Source of the DNA: Pseudanabaena sp. ABRG5-3
Lineage (GTDB): Bacteria > Cyanobacteriota > Cyanobacteriia > Pseudanabaenales > Pseudanabaenaceae
DNA: 64,000 nt
Reading direction: 5' to 3'
NCBI RefSeq assembly: GCF_003967015.1
Contig: NZ_AP017560.1
Coordinates: 186,001 to 250,000 of the forward strand
Every line of letters begins with the position of its first letter. Positions within the stretch are counted from its first letter, which is position 1. A model generated the notes under the pieces. The model saw nothing but the letters and a program-made list of their open reading frames with translations. It searched no databases and was not told where the DNA came from. This document shows, one piece after another, positions 45,459 through 54,870 of the stretch. A program made the position numbers and the translations under genes.

Positions 45459-46988
45459 ATGAATAAGTTTCCCTGTCTTATTACTCTCACTTCTAGTATT
45501 TCTTTTGTTATCGCTCTAGGCGCACCATCGATCGCCTTTGCCCAAAATGCTCCTCAAAAAATAGTTTTTGTCTCACCCCAAGGCGCTGACACAGTTGGCG
45601 CAGGTACAGAAAGTCAAGCTTTTCGCACCCTCACCGCCGCGATCGCCGCCAATCCTCAAGAAGGCACGATCTTCCAATTAGGCGCAGGTACTTATAGTGC
45701 AACCACTGGTGAAAGTTTTCCGATTCGGTTGCCCAAGGGTGCGGTTTTACGGGGTAATCCTAATGTTAATGGCAACAATGTCGTAATTAGTGGTGGTGGG
45801 CGTTTTGTCAGCTCCACCTTTGCTAGCCAAAATATTGCGATCGTCGCGGCAAATAACTCTCGTATTGAGGGAATTACCGTCACAAATAATAATCCACGCG
45901 GTTATGGACTATGGCTAGAGTCAAGCCGTAATGTCGTCGTCACCAATAGTAATTTCATTCGCAATACCCATGATGGCATCTTCTTAACGGGGGCAGCTAA
46001 TGCCTATATTAGTAAAAATGTCTTTACTGGCAATACGGGTAGTGGGATCTCCGCTCTCGGTACAAGTACAGGAGAAATTCGGGATAATCGATTTGAGAAT
46101 ACAGGCTTTGGTTTGTCCATTGGGCAATCCTCTCAAGTAAGTCTGATTAATAATCAGATCTCGCGGAATGTCGATGGTATCGTCATTTCTAATACGGCTC
46201 AGCCAACTCTACGTGGTAATGCGATCGCGGATAATCAACGCAATGGATTAGTCATTCTCAGCAATGCCAGTAGTTCTCCTCGTCCCGATTTAGGAACAAC
46301 CGTTTCCCAAGGTAATAACACCTTCTTTAATAATCGTGAATTTGACATTAACAATGCCACCACTATTCCCATAGTGGCTGTGGGCAATCAAGTGAACCGC
46401 ACCAAGGTGAAGGGTTTGCTCGATCTCACGGCTTCGCGATCGCCCGTTACGAACCCCATTGCAAATGCTTCACCACTTCCATCTATTCCTATAGTTACTG
46501 TTCCTACAAATCCTAAACCAGTAGCAGTATCACCAACAGTTGCTGTTCCCATTCAATCCAAACCAAATCCTACGCCAACAACAGTATTTGTCCCAGCAAA
46601 ACCTCCTAGCTCTAGCCAAATACTCCCCAGTCCCATTATTGCGACGAATCCTAGTTCTAGTAATAATAATTCACCAACAACGATCACGATTGAACGCGAA
46701 TATAGCTCTCCTACATCTTCCAGTGCTTCCCCCCGTGTGGCGGCTCTACCACCAGCAACGCTTGATCCTACGACTGGAAAACCATTCCAATATCGGGTGA
46801 TTGTGCCTAGCACTGCTCCATCTGTGATGCAGAAGGTAAGAACCGTTGTTCCTGATGCGTTTCGTCTATCCCGTAGCGGAAGAGTAATGCTACAAGTAGG
46901 AGCCTATAGCGATCGCCCTGCTGCCACGCAGTTAGTTCAGAAATTAACCCAAGTTGGAGTCATTGCGGAAATCATTCCATTTCGCTAA
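45459..46988 (+). CDS. Secreted beta-helix (DUF1565) protein with C-terminal SPOR domain
   Basis: 509 residues. Signal peptide 1-28 ends ...SIAFAQ. Residues ~33-310 are a right-handed parallel beta-helix with NosD/DUF1565-type repeats (VTNSNFIRNTHDGIFL; ISKNVFTGNTGSGI; LINNQISRNVDGIVI). A ~120-residue proline/serine/threonine-rich linker follows, and the last ~40 residues (RVMLQVGAYSDRPAATQLVQKL) form a SPOR domain, which binds denuded peptidoglycan. Probably a periplasmic septal or wall-associated protein; any enzymatic role is unclear. Confidence 0.82.
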   Translation: MNKFPCLITLTSSISFVIALGAPSIAFAQNAPQKIVFVSPQGADTVGAGTESQAFRTLTAAIAANPQEGTIFQLGAGTYSATTGESFPIRLPKGAVLRGNPNVNGNNVVISGGGRFVSSTFASQNIAIVAANNSRIEGITVTNNNPRGYGLWLESSRNVVVTNSNFIRNTHDGIFLTGAANAYISKNVFTGNTGSGISALGTSTGEIRDNRFENTGFGLSIGQSSQVSLINNQISRNVDGIVISNTAQPTLRGNAIADNQRNGLVILSNASSSPRPDLGTTVSQGNNTFFNNREFDINNATTIPIVAVGNQVNRTKVKGLLDLTASRSPVTNPIANASPLPSIPIVTVPTNPKPVAVSPTVAVPIQSKPNPTPTTVFVPAKPPSSSQILPSPIIATNPSSSNNNSPTTITIEREYSSPTSSSASPRVAALPPATLDPTTGKPFQYRVIVPSTAPSVMQKVRTVVPDAFRLSRSGRVMLQVGAYSDRPAATQLVQKLTQVGVIAEIIPFR

Positions 46989-47025
46989 AAATAAGAGGTG
47001 ATGCAAAGCATCACCTCTTATTTTT
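46987..47025 (+). terminator. 18-bp hairpin, apex GC-AAA-GC
   Basis: Arms 46987-47004 and 47008-47025 are perfect complements; the stop codon of the beta-helix gene touches its left edge. Confidence 0.85.
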
Positions 47026-47082
47026 AATTATGCCCAGCTACTTACAAAATAGACTTACCTATAAGAAGCTATGGGGATTTAG

Positions 47083-47358
47083 ATGATTCGCGGAAATATT
47101 TTGGGATTAATGATGTTTGTAGCAGTCAGTCCCATTGCTTTTATTGGTGCTTTTGTTCTTAAATTAGCCGATCCTGTGACTATGAGCTGTGTTGGCGGCA
47201 CTCTGAGTCTTGTAGATTTACTATTTCGCTTGCGTTCGCGTCCATCCGTAGGTTGGTTGCTCCAAAAAAACTTTGGTGGAATGCTTTTTTTCCTTCCTGT
47301 TTGGATTTTTGGAATAGGTGTGATTGCGCTCAATGGGATCAAAGCATTTATCAAATAA
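47083..47358 (+). CDS. Small membrane protein, 91 residues
   Basis: Predicted helices at ~5-27 (ILGLMMFVAVSPIAFIGAFVL), ~30-48 and ~65-85 (GGMLFFLPVWIFGIGVIAL), with an arginine-rich loop (FRLRSRPSVGW). It is flanked by terminators on both sides, so it is its own transcript. Family not recognised. Confidence 0.65.
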   Translation: MIRGNILGLMMFVAVSPIAFIGAFVLKLADPVTMSCVGGTLSLVDLLFRLRSRPSVGWLLQKNFGGMLFFLPVWIFGIGVIALNGIKAFIK

Positions 47359-47381
47359 GTAGCTTTCGTTTTGGATAACCC

Positions 47382-47420
47382 AGAAAAGAGTTGTGGCGCT
47401 TCGCGCCACAACTCTTTTCT
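47382..47420. terminator. 18-bp hairpin, apex GC-TTC-GC, between convergent genes
   Basis: Arms 47382-47399 and 47403-47420 are perfect complements. Confidence 0.85.
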
Positions 47421-47439
47421 ACTAGCTACAGCCAACCTA

Positions 47440-48084
47440 TTAAGGCTGTTTAACTGCAACTCTAGCTCGATACAATAACTTTTCCCCTTGTATGTAACCG
47501 ATATAGCGAATGATTACAGAACTGCCTTCTTCAAGCTCCTCACTTCCTTCCATTAACTGATGCCTTTGTGGATCGTAGGCAACTTCCTCACCGACGGAAC
47601 CGATCGCGGTAATTCCCCATTTTTGTAAAAGCGTATCAATAGGACGCAACAAAGGCAAAATATTTTTTGCTAGCATACTGGGATTGTTTTGCGCGGCATA
47701 GGCTGCTGATGGTAATTGCAGCAGTAGCGATTCCAATTGCTGAATTGTTTCTCTCTCAAATTGCGATCGCAATTCTTGTTGTTGATTTGCTAAAGTCTGC
47801 TGTAAATGTTGATATTCCTCACGCAAAGATGCGATCGCTGAACCTGTAGATTGATCATTGCTAGGTAAATCTGGATTAATAAATTTGGCAATCAATTCTA
47901 TTAATTCAATCTGTAAGACTTCCGCTAGCTTAGCTAGGTCTACATATTTTAAAGTTGTCGCATTCCCTTTACGCAGGGTGTCGATCATGCGTCGTGATAC
48001 CCCCGTACGCTCACTTAGTAACTGAAAGCTAGATATATCAGCTAGCTGCATATATTGACGTAATATCTCTGTGCGATCGCTCAT
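47440..48084 (-). CDS. HTH domain fused to a GrpE-like domain
   Basis: 214 residues. The N-terminal ~65 residues form an HTH (SSFQLLSERTGVSRRMIDTLRKGN; YVDLAKLAEVLQIELIEL). A coiled coil follows (~85-125) and then a C-terminal beta domain, WGITAIGSVGEEVAYDPQRH...VIIRYIGYIQGEKLLYRARV, which aligns with the GrpE head that opens DnaK's nucleotide cleft. It is not the usual GrpE (no standard N-terminal tail). Possibly a regulator that couples DNA binding to DnaK or partner binding; inference only. Confidence 0.72.
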   Translation of the reverse strand: MSDRTEILRQYMQLADISSFQLLSERTGVSRRMIDTLRKGNATTLKYVDLAKLAEVLQIELIELIAKFINPDLPSNDQSTGSAIASLREEYQHLQQTLANQQQELRSQFERETIQQLESLLLQLPSAAYAAQNNPSMLAKNILPLLRPIDTLLQKWGITAIGSVGEEVAYDPQRHQLMEGSEELEEGSSVIIRYIGYIQGEKLLYRARVAVKQP

Positions 48085-48104
48085 AGTTTTATCGTAGGTT
48101 ACAA

Positions 48105-48143
48105 AAACCTAAAGAGCCTTGCTTAGCAAGACTCTTTAGGTTT
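48105..48143. repeat. 18-bp palindrome, apex GC-TTA-GC
   Basis: Arms 48105-48122 and 48126-48143 with one wobble pair. It lies 21 bp upstream of the HTH-GrpE gene start on that strand, an unusual place for a terminator, and 109 bp after the SLH gene end. Confidence 0.6.
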
Positions 48144-48251
48144 AATCTTTTGGGAATAAATTTTGTTTGCGACATTATTTTAGGGAATGGAAAACAAGAA
48201 GTAGTTTCTATCCTTCAAATATGGCAAACAAACAGGACAAAATAAGAGGCT

Positions 48252-49484
48252 CTACTGTAGTAATAGATCGGAATTTAGAGTTACAGTGAGATCCGTATTG
48301 GGATTCACAGAAGCAAGAGTTACACTATCTCGCCCCAAAAATAGACCGAGTAATGTCGCAATACCTGCACCACCAAGGACTTCTTCGGTAGCGATCGCCC
48401 GATCACCAGTTACGGCCGAGATCGCGGCGGCAGCAGCAGCACCGAGAGCCGCATTTTGGACAACTTTGCCAACGCTGATGCCCTTATCAACTTTCTCAGT
48501 GGTAGTCACTACTTTGGAAGTACCATTGATGGCTACACGTCTACCATTACTAAATACTAGTTCACTGGCAAAGAACTGAGCACCACCTGATACAGTTCGC
48601 AATTCACCAACCACTTGCGTACCAGAAGGAATCAAGATCATACCTTGGGGATTCGCAATATTTTGCGATACAGTCAAAGTCAAAGGTACTTTTTCATCAG
48701 GACCTAGCAAGATCTTATCCTTGGAATACTGCACTGCAATTGTGTTGCCTGCGGGGATTCGGACTTGATTTTGGACTGGGGGTGTCGTGGTGGTTTGACC
48801 AACGATATAGGGTGAAGCGATCGCAGTTACTTGTCCTGAGCGAACTAGCGCTTGATAAATAAAGGCGGCGACTTCAGCTCTAGTTGCTGGTTGATTAGGA
48901 TTTAAAAATTGAACATTGGGATAGTTCACGACCAAGCGATTTTCGGTAGCTGCTGCCACACTATTTCTGGCGTAGTTCGGAATGCCAGAAGCATCGGCAT
49001 AGGTCTGTAAAATTGTTTCAGGGGCTTGGCTAGCAGAATAATTTAGTCCATTTGCGAGAGACACTAAAATCTGGACACGAGGAATATTTTGGGTAGGTTC
49101 AAAAACATTTCCGGGGTAGCCCGACATAAAGCCAGTTGTGTATGATTTCTGGATTGCTGAGGCTGCCCAATAGTTTGAAGAAACATCAACAAAAGATACG
49201 CCCCCACGGATTGGTGTTTTGTTCGTAGCTTTACTAAGAATCGCCGCAAATTGCGCTCTAGTTACGGGATCATTTGGACGGAACCCCCCGTCAGGAAACC
49301 CTTTAAGAATATCTCTAGAAGCTAATTCTTGAATAAAAGGCTGTGCCCAATAGTTAGTAGGCACATCATTAAATGTAGTCTGAGCAAAAGCAGATGTTGC
49401 ACTAATTAAAGGAATTGCAGAACTACCAATAAAACTAACAGCAACCAGTAAGGCTGTGCCAGAACGTCTAGTTTGATTTGTCAT
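48252..49484 (-). CDS. SLH-domain cell-envelope protein
   Basis: 410 residues. Signal peptide 1-35 (..ATSAFAQ). Three SLH repeats follow: TFNDVPTNYWAQPFIQELASRDILKG, VSFVDVSSNYWAASAIQKSY and the less regular YADASGIPNYARNSVAAATEN...TRAEVAAFIYQAL. The C-terminal ~180 residues are beta-rich with a glycine/alanine-rich segment (NAALGAAAAAAISAV). SLH domains anchor proteins to peptidoglycan-linked polymers. Not an OprB-type porin; too short and without a barrel. Confidence 0.85.
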   Translation of the reverse strand: MTNQTRRSGTALLVAVSFIGSSAIPLISATSAFAQTTFNDVPTNYWAQPFIQELASRDILKGFPDGGFRPNDPVTRAQFAAILSKATNKTPIRGGVSFVDVSSNYWAASAIQKSYTTGFMSGYPGNVFEPTQNIPRVQILVSLANGLNYSASQAPETILQTYADASGIPNYARNSVAAATENRLVVNYPNVQFLNPNQPATRAEVAAFIYQALVRSGQVTAIASPYIVGQTTTTPPVQNQVRIPAGNTIAVQYSKDKILLGPDEKVPLTLTVSQNIANPQGMILIPSGTQVVGELRTVSGGAQFFASELVFSNGRRVAINGTSKVVTTTEKVDKGISVGKVVQNAALGAAAAAAISAVTGDRAIATEEVLGGAGIATLLGLFLGRDSVTLASVNPNTDLTVTLNSDLLLQ

Positions 49485-50079
49485 TTTAATTTTTCCTATA
49501 TACCTTCGTGCATATCTTAATTACCGACTGTATATCTAACTCAAATGTTCCTCACAAATTTGGAAATTTATCAATGCTAGCTCTCAAAATCTGTTGATAG
49601 TTTTGCTCACTAATTCTACATCTCAAACAAATCAAACAAGCATGAATGGAAATAGAGCGATAAAACATGAAGTTAATTTAACAAATCAAGCAAATCAAAC
49701 ATTAGAATTGTTCGGCAAATTTTGATGATTTATCGAAACCCTCTAGAGAGTCTACATAAATGTACATATTGCTGAATACCTACATGGCGCGATCGCTTTT
49801 TACTAATCCAACGGGAGAATTCTGAAAATATGTCAAGTAAGCTCTATACAAAACCCTCTCTTAAGATCTAGGTGGATTGATCAAAATATCAACTAACTTA
49901 GCTACTCCATACTAAATTTTTGTAGTGCGGCGAAACCACACTACAAAAATTTGCTTCTTTATTAATTTTAAATTGCGGAACCATAGAGAGTGATTGATGG
50001 GATCTATTTTTTCTGGAGCAAGCATCCTAGAGATTGCTATATGATGGATATAAATAGCTAGAATCCCTGATAGTAAGCC
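49485..50079. other. 595-bp spacer upstream of ribBA with a hairpin
   Basis: AT-rich with no supported gene. A palindrome of the window-wide type is at 49914-49952 (TTTTTGTAGTG...CACTACAAAAA around CGGCGAAACC, partly decayed). Repeated CAAATCAAACAA and CAAATCAAGCAAATCAAACA tracts lie at about 49628-49700. I see no FMN riboswitch before ribBA. Confidence 0.5.
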
Positions 50080-51783
50080 TTGACAAAGTTTCAATTTGAT
50101 TCCATTCCCGATGCCCTGAACGATCTCAAATCTGGTCGCCTCATTGTCGTGGTCGATGATGAAAACCGTGAAAATGAAGGCGATCTGATTGGTGCAGCCC
50201 AATTTGCCACACCTGAAATGGTGAACTTTATGGCAGTCAAGGCACGGGGTCTGATTTGTTTAGCGATGACAGGCGATCGCCTCGATCGCTTAGATTTACC
50301 CTTAATGGTCGATCGCAATACCGATAGCCAACAAACTGCCTTTACCGTAAGCATTGATGCCGTAGAAGGTACATCTACAGGTATTTCCGCCGAGGATCGC
50401 TCCCGCACCATTCAAGCAGCAATTAATCCTAATACGCGCCCCAATGATCTGCGCCGTCCGGGGCATGTTTTCCCCTTGAGAGCAAAGGATGGTGGTGTAC
50501 TCAAGCGGGCAGGGCATACGGAAGCCGCAGTGGATCTAGCACAGATGTCAGGGCTATATCCCGCAGGTGTAATCTGCGAAATTCAGAATGATGATGGCTC
50601 GATGGCAAGGTTGCCTGAGCTAATCGAATATGCCAAGCTGCATAATCTCAAATTAATTAGCATTGCGGATTTAATCAGCTATCGTCTAGAACACGATCGC
50701 TTTGTCAAGCGTGAGGCGATCGCCAGTTTGCCATCGTTATTTGGTAATTTCCGCGTTTACGGTTATCGCAATACCTTAGATAACACCGAACATTTAGCGA
50801 TCGTCAAAGGCGATTTACAGGATTTTCCAGAAAATGAAGTCCTAGTGCGCGTTCATTCTGAATGTCTGACGGGTGATGCCCTTGGTTCTTTGCGTTGTGA
50901 CTGTCGCGGACAGTTACAAAGCGCCTTGAAAATGATCGAGTTTGCCAACTGGGGCGTAGTTGTTTACCTACGCCAAGAAGGACGCGGTATTGGCTTGATT
51001 AATAAAATCAAGGCATATTCCCTTCAAGATGGGGGACTCGATACAGTTGAAGCCAATGAAAAACTAGGATTTGGCGCAGATCTGCGTACCTACGGCATCG
51101 GGGCACAAATTCTGCATGATCTCGGCATCAAAAAGATGCGCTTGATTACCAATAATCCCCGTAAACTTGCAGGACTCAAGGGTTTTGATATTGAAATCGT
51201 GGGACGCTTGCCCCTCTTGATCGAAACCAATGAATATAATTTGCGCTATCTGGAAACTAAAGCCGAAAAACTAGGGCATTTGCTCTTACAAACAAAGCTG
51301 GTGACTTTAGGTATCCATTGGACAACCGAAAAATCAACGGAATTGCTTGACCAATTGCGTGAAACTGCTGCTAGTAACGATCTCCTTTTGCAGGAAGAAA
51401 CTTCTACTGCCTTTGCGAGTTTATTTGCGGATGCTGATACTCAAGAGATAAATAAAGAGTCCGAGAAGGATCTAGCTAATAAGTTCACAATTGTGCATTT
51501 AGGCTTTGATAGCTCTAACGAAATTTCTGATGATTGGTATGCCGAGCCAAATCATCCCTATCGTCAGGCAATTATCCGTGTGCTAAAGCATCTCAAACAA
51601 TGGGAACAGGTTAAAAACTTTAAGTTTTGCGTAGCCAGTAATGATGCTGAAACACCCACAGGTTTTGCGGAAACAATTAACCTTGGCTTAGCATGGCATA
51701 CACCTTGGCTAACGGATCGCATTTATGAATGGTTTAACTTTTTCCACCACGCCGCCGACGATCTTGCCATTCTAAATAAGTAA
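50080..51783 (+). CDS. ribBA: RibBA: DHBP synthase / GTP cyclohydrolase II
   Basis: 567 residues from a TTG start (50080; no ATG fits). Residues ~1-210 are 3,4-dihydroxy-2-butanone 4-phosphate synthase ([28 protein letters not shown]). Residues ~215-430 are GTP cyclohydrolase II with the zinc site [14 protein letters not shown] and catalytic loop [17 protein letters not shown] ~130-residue C-terminal extension follows, seen in cyanobacterial RibBA. It supplies both precursors of riboflavin. Confidence 0.95.
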   Translation: MTKFQFDSIPDALNDLKSGRLIVVVDDENRENEGDLIGAAQFATPEMVNFMAVKARGLICLAMTGDRLDRLDLPLMVDRNTDSQQTAFTVSIDAVEGTSTGISAEDRSRTIQAAINPNTRPNDLRRPGHVFPLRAKDGGVLKRAGHTEAAVDLAQMSGLYPAGVICEIQNDDGSMARLPELIEYAKLHNLKLISIADLISYRLEHDRFVKREAIASLPSLFGNFRVYGYRNTLDNTEHLAIVKGDLQDFPENEVLVRVHSECLTGDALGSLRCDCRGQLQSALKMIEFANWGVVVYLRQEGRGIGLINKIKAYSLQDGGLDTVEANEKLGFGADLRTYGIGAQILHDLGIKKMRLITNNPRKLAGLKGFDIEIVGRLPLLIETNEYNLRYLETKAEKLGHLLLQTKLVTLGIHWTTEKSTELLDQLRETAASNDLLLQEETSTAFASLFADADTQEINKESEKDLANKFTIVHLGFDSSNEISDDWYAEPNHPYRQAIIRVLKHLKQWEQVKNFKFCVASNDAETPTGFAETINLGLAWHTPWLTDRIYEWFNFFHHAADDLAILNK

Positions 51784-51865
51784 GGTAGCCCACCCCACCA
51801 GTAGCGATCGCTAGTAATACTGCGGCAATCCAAAAGAAAGAGTTGAAAAGAATAACCTCTGTCAT
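51734..51865 (-). CDS. Small membrane protein, 43 residues, antisense to the ribBA 3' end
   Basis: ATG 51865 to TAA 51734-51736. A short N-terminus MTEVILFNS, then one membrane helix ([19 protein letters not shown]) and a charged tail [15 protein letters not shown], the arrangement of small thylakoid proteins with a positive cytoplasmic end. The last 50 bp overlap ribBA on the other strand. It contains a HIP1 site. Similar small cyanobacterial proteins with a Y-L-T-x-x-E-W-x-D-R-R-R ending seem familiar, but I cannot give a name. Confidence 0.6.
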   Translation of the reverse strand: MTEVILFNSFFWIAAVLLAIATGGVGYLTYLEWQDRRRRGGKS

Positions 51866-51993
51866 AAAACTTGCTTAGTTGGTTCTATTTTTAATTTTTC
51901 TATATGGCTACTAGTTTACAACTTGATCGCAATCAAACTCTAGGTAGATAGACGACGTGTTTTGCTGAATTAAAATCCAGAGAAATTAAAAGA

Positions 51994-52049
51994 GCGGCTT
52001 CGCCGCATCATGGAAATAGCGGTGCGTTGCGCCGCTATTTCCATGATGC
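51994..52049. terminator. Nested palindromes at the end of the HAD phosphatase gene
   Basis: A small GCGGC-TTC-GCCGC hairpin (51994-52006) precedes a 21-bp one (52005-52025 with 52029-52049, apex GC-GTT-GC, one wobble). The second contains the TAA end of the phosphatase gene. Confidence 0.75.
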
Positions 52050-52664
52050 TTTTAAATAATCTCGCACATCAAAGAAATCATGCCAAGGAATATATGCTTT
52101 TTGGTGTTGGTCAAGATAAACCGCGAGGCGATCGCGAGCAAATACGGTTGGGGCATAGAGTGCCATATTCAAATCCGTAATCGAGTCACCAATAGCGATC
52201 GCTTCCGTTGCTCCATATGCCTCGATTACCTTCACCTTGGCAACTAGTTCTGTCCCATATTCATAGTCGGAATGCAGTTGTAAATATTCTTGACTAGGAT
52301 CAATGGTGATCGCATGGATGGCATGAACGCGCTGTTTCAGATCCCCTAGAACTACTTCTACCATTCCTTGCAATCCCCCCGAAACCACAATTAAAGGCAC
52401 TTTTTCGGCATCCAGAAAATCCAAAAGTTCGACAAAACCAGCTCGCATCGGTTGCGATCGCGTAAATTCGAGAATTTCAGGATAGAGTCTTGAAGGAATG
52501 GATTCGAGAATTTGGCGCACTCCTTCCCGCAGCGTTAAGGTCTGATTATAAATTTGTGGTAGTAGCTGCTGCGAAATCTCTGGGGCAAATTCCTTTAAGA
52601 TTGCGACAAAGGTTTCTACCGCCGTAATTGTGCCATCGAAATCACAGAATACTATGCGAGTCAT
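52035..52664 (-). CDS. HAD-IB phosphatase, MtnX-like
   Basis: 209 residues. HAD motifs: FCDFDGTITAVET (I), VVSGGLQG (II), a Lys in ELVAKVKVI (III) and GDSITDLNMAL (IV). This arrangement fits MtnX, the methionine-salvage 2-hydroxy-3-keto-5-methylthiopentenyl-1-P phosphatase, or a phosphoserine phosphatase-like enzyme. No other salvage gene is nearby. It starts inside the cutA stop (4-bp ATGA overlap). Confidence 0.8.
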   Translation of the reverse strand: MTRIVFCDFDGTITAVETFVAILKEFAPEISQQLLPQIYNQTLTLREGVRQILESIPSRLYPEILEFTRSQPMRAGFVELLDFLDAEKVPLIVVSGGLQGMVEVVLGDLKQRVHAIHAITIDPSQEYLQLHSDYEYGTELVAKVKVIEAYGATEAIAIGDSITDLNMALYAPTVFARDRLAVYLDQHQKAYIPWHDFFDVRDYLKASWK

Positions 52665-52990
52665 TGTGCCTCTTTATTAGTGACTTCGTAGGGGACTTCG
52701 CGATTTAACCAGCCTAAAAAGCCTTCATTTACATGGCTCGGTGAAATCTCGGCAATAAAATTGGTGTAGCTAATGCGATCGCGAATAGCTTGTTCGATTT
52801 CGGTCTGTAGTCCTGATTGGGTTTTGATCATCAACACAACTTCAGGCTCTTCCGTAATTTCCCCCTCCCAACGGTAGGCACAGGTAATCGGAAACCAATT
52901 TACACATACGGCTAACTGCTGTTCTAGTAGCGATCGCCCAATCTGTCGGGCTTCGTCTACTGTATTCAGGGTAACGTAATAAAGTTTCAT
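52661..52990 (-). CDS. cutA: CutA-family divalent-ion tolerance protein
   Basis: 109 residues, the CutA trimer fold: VTLNTVDEARQIGRSLLEQQLAVCVNWFPI, YRWEGEITEEPEVVLMIKT and the closing ...GFLGWLNREV. Overlaps the downstream phosphatase gene by 4 bp, forming a two-gene operon. Confidence 0.93.
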   Translation of the reverse strand: MKLYYVTLNTVDEARQIGRSLLEQQLAVCVNWFPITCAYRWEGEITEEPEVVLMIKTQSGLQTEIEQAIRDRISYTNFIAEISPSHVNEGFLGWLNREVPYEVTNKEAQ

Positions 52991-53102
52991 CCGTAAAACG
53001 AGTAATTAGTAACAAGTCTCAGTCGGTAGGACTTGTTATAAATATATAGCAGTCCTAACCTCAATTTTCAAAACCTGCTCAGTCGCTCTCATCCATCTAA
53101 AA

Positions 53103-53151
53103 CCCCAAGACGCTGATTCGCCCAATAAGCAGGCGAATCAGCATCTTGGGG
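53103..53151. repeat. 20-bp near-perfect palindrome upstream of ackA
   Basis: Arms 53103-53122 and 53132-53151 with one mismatch, 9-nt loop. It ends 36 bp before the ackA start, so it may affect its transcription or translation. Confidence 0.6.
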
Positions 53152-53187
53152 AGATGTACTTATCTCAAAATAATCATCCCCAAAAAC

Positions 53188-54399
53188 ATGAAAATATTAG
53201 TTCTCAATGCAGGATCGAGTAGCCAAAAAAGTTGTTTGTATGATTTAGGGAATGTATTGCCTGACACACCCCCTGAACCAATTTGGGAAGCGATGGTAGA
53301 CTGGACGCACCATACGGGATTTGCCGAAATCAAAGTTAAAACCCATCAGGGCAAAGTTCTCCAAGAAGAACTTGCCGCAACTTCACGCCCAAAGATTATC
53401 GCGCATATGTTAGAGACTTTGTGGGATGGAGAAACCGCAGTGATCAAAGAGCCTTCAGATGTAGATATCATCGGGCATCGGGTGGTACATGGCGGTGCAG
53501 AATATCGCCAAAGTACCATGCTTAATGCAGAAGTAAAAGAGGCGATCGCGAAACTCTCAGTCTTTGCTCCTGTCCATAATCCTGCGAATTTAGAAGGCAT
53601 TACCGCAACGGAAAATGTATTTGGGAAGATTCCCCAAGTTGCTGTATTTGATACTGCCTTTCACGCTCACCTATCGCCAGCCGCCTACACCTACGCCATT
53701 CCCAGTAAATATGCAGAGCAAGGAATTCGCCGTTATGGCTTTCATGGAATCAGCCACCAATATTGTCGCGATCGCGCTTCTCAAATCCTCAATCGCCCAG
53801 TTAACGATTTACGCTTGATAACCTGTCATTTAGGAAATGGTTGCTCCTTAGCTGCAATTCGTGATGGTCATAGTATTGATACGACTATGGGATTTACACC
53901 TCTCGAAGGCTTAGTTATGGGCAGTCGTGCAGGTTCCATTGATGCAGGAATTCTCATCCATTTACTACGTCAGCCCGATATGGATGTGGAGAAACTCGAT
54001 CGCCTTCTCAATCGCGAATCTGGTCTATTAGGCCTCTCAGGAATTTCTGCGGATTTACGTCCGATTCTCAAAGCGATCGCAGAGGGTAACTCCCAAGCAC
54101 AGCTTGCCTTTGATGTTTATGTACATAGTTTGCGATCGCATATTGGCGCAATGTTAGCTAGTCTAGGCGGTTTAGATGCCCTAGTTTTCACCGCAGGCGT
54201 TGGCGAAAATGCTCCAGATATTAGAGCCGCCACCTCTGCAGGTTTTGAGTTTTTAGGTCTCAAACTAGATCTAGAGAAAAATAATCAACGGGCGATCGAT
54301 ATTGATATTGCGGCTCCCGATTCTGCTGTGCGAGTTTTAGTGATTCACACTCAAGAAGATTGGGAAATTGCTAGAGAATGTTGGAATATTCAGACTTGA
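53188..54399 (+). CDS. ackA: Acetate kinase
   Basis: Converts acetyl phosphate and ADP to acetate and ATP. From ATG 53188 (MKILVLNAGSSSQKS, the conserved start) 403 residues; upstream in-frame codons belong to the hairpin region. Signature segments: GHRVVHGGAEY, VFDTAFH, RRYGFHGISHQYC, HLGNGCSLAAI and FTAGVGENAP. No pta gene is adjacent. Confidence 0.96.
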   Translation: MKILVLNAGSSSQKSCLYDLGNVLPDTPPEPIWEAMVDWTHHTGFAEIKVKTHQGKVLQEELAATSRPKIIAHMLETLWDGETAVIKEPSDVDIIGHRVVHGGAEYRQSTMLNAEVKEAIAKLSVFAPVHNPANLEGITATENVFGKIPQVAVFDTAFHAHLSPAAYTYAIPSKYAEQGIRRYGFHGISHQYCRDRASQILNRPVNDLRLITCHLGNGCSLAAIRDGHSIDTTMGFTPLEGLVMGSRAGSIDAGILIHLLRQPDMDVEKLDRLLNRESGLLGLSGISADLRPILKAIAEGNSQAQLAFDVYVHSLRSHIGAMLASLGGLDALVFTAGVGENAPDIRAATSAGFEFLGLKLDLEKNNQRAIDIDIAAPDSAVRVLVIHTQEDWEIARECWNIQT

Positions 54400-54422
54400 T
54401 ATTCACCTCGTGCCGAAGAGTT

Positions 54423-54494
54423 AGCGATCGCCTCAATAATCAATCTTCTAAAGGCGATCGCTATTACTATGAGTCTTGATTTCTAGGCGATCAC
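54423..54494. repeat. HIP1-rich intergenic repeat, copy A
   Basis: AGCGATCGCCTCAATAATCA followed by TCTTCTAAAGGCGATCGCTA and GAGTCTTGATTTCTAGGCGA. Copies B (55176-55247) and C (58241-58320) share the same order of blocks. Confidence 0.7.
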
Positions 54495-54498
54495 TTTA

Positions 54499-54870
54499 TC
54501 AAGCTAATGCAACAATTGTAACTAAGCCTCTTTCAACTACTTCTATTTGTAATTTGTATCCATAGAGCAATCCCATACCAATCAAAGGTTCTGTTTCTGA
54601 TTCAGCAACATCAATCTCACGAAATTGCCCATCCCATATGATTCTTGCGGAATAGATATCAAATAGAGTCTCACTCCCATCCCCCAATGTAACAGTATCT
54701 GAACCATTCCAAGACAAATCAAGTTGAGTGATGATATCTAACGGCAAGGTCAAAAATCCATTAAATCCTGTATCTATGACTGCCTCAATAATCTGTTGTT
54801 GTCCGTTGGCATTATCGACAACTAGTGGAAGCATCGCTTCGCATCTCAAGCTAACATTTCCTAGTATCAT
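54499..54870 (-). CDS. Retropepsin-like aspartyl protease family protein
   Basis: ATG 54870 (MILGNVSLRCEAML) overlaps the upstream stop as ATGA and gives 123 residues. The active-site-like motif AVIDTGFNGFLTLP (D-T-G) and the later IGMGLLYGYKLQIE (family L-I-G-M-x-L-L) match clan AA aspartic protease-like proteins, which probably dimerise to form an active site. It is co-transcribed with the 91-residue gene upstream, a pairing common in cyanobacteria. Confidence 0.82.
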   Translation of the reverse strand: MILGNVSLRCEAMLPLVVDNANGQQQIIEAVIDTGFNGFLTLPLDIITQLDLSWNGSDTVTLGDGSETLFDIYSARIIWDGQFREIDVAESETEPLIGMGLLYGYKLQIEVVERGLVTIVALA

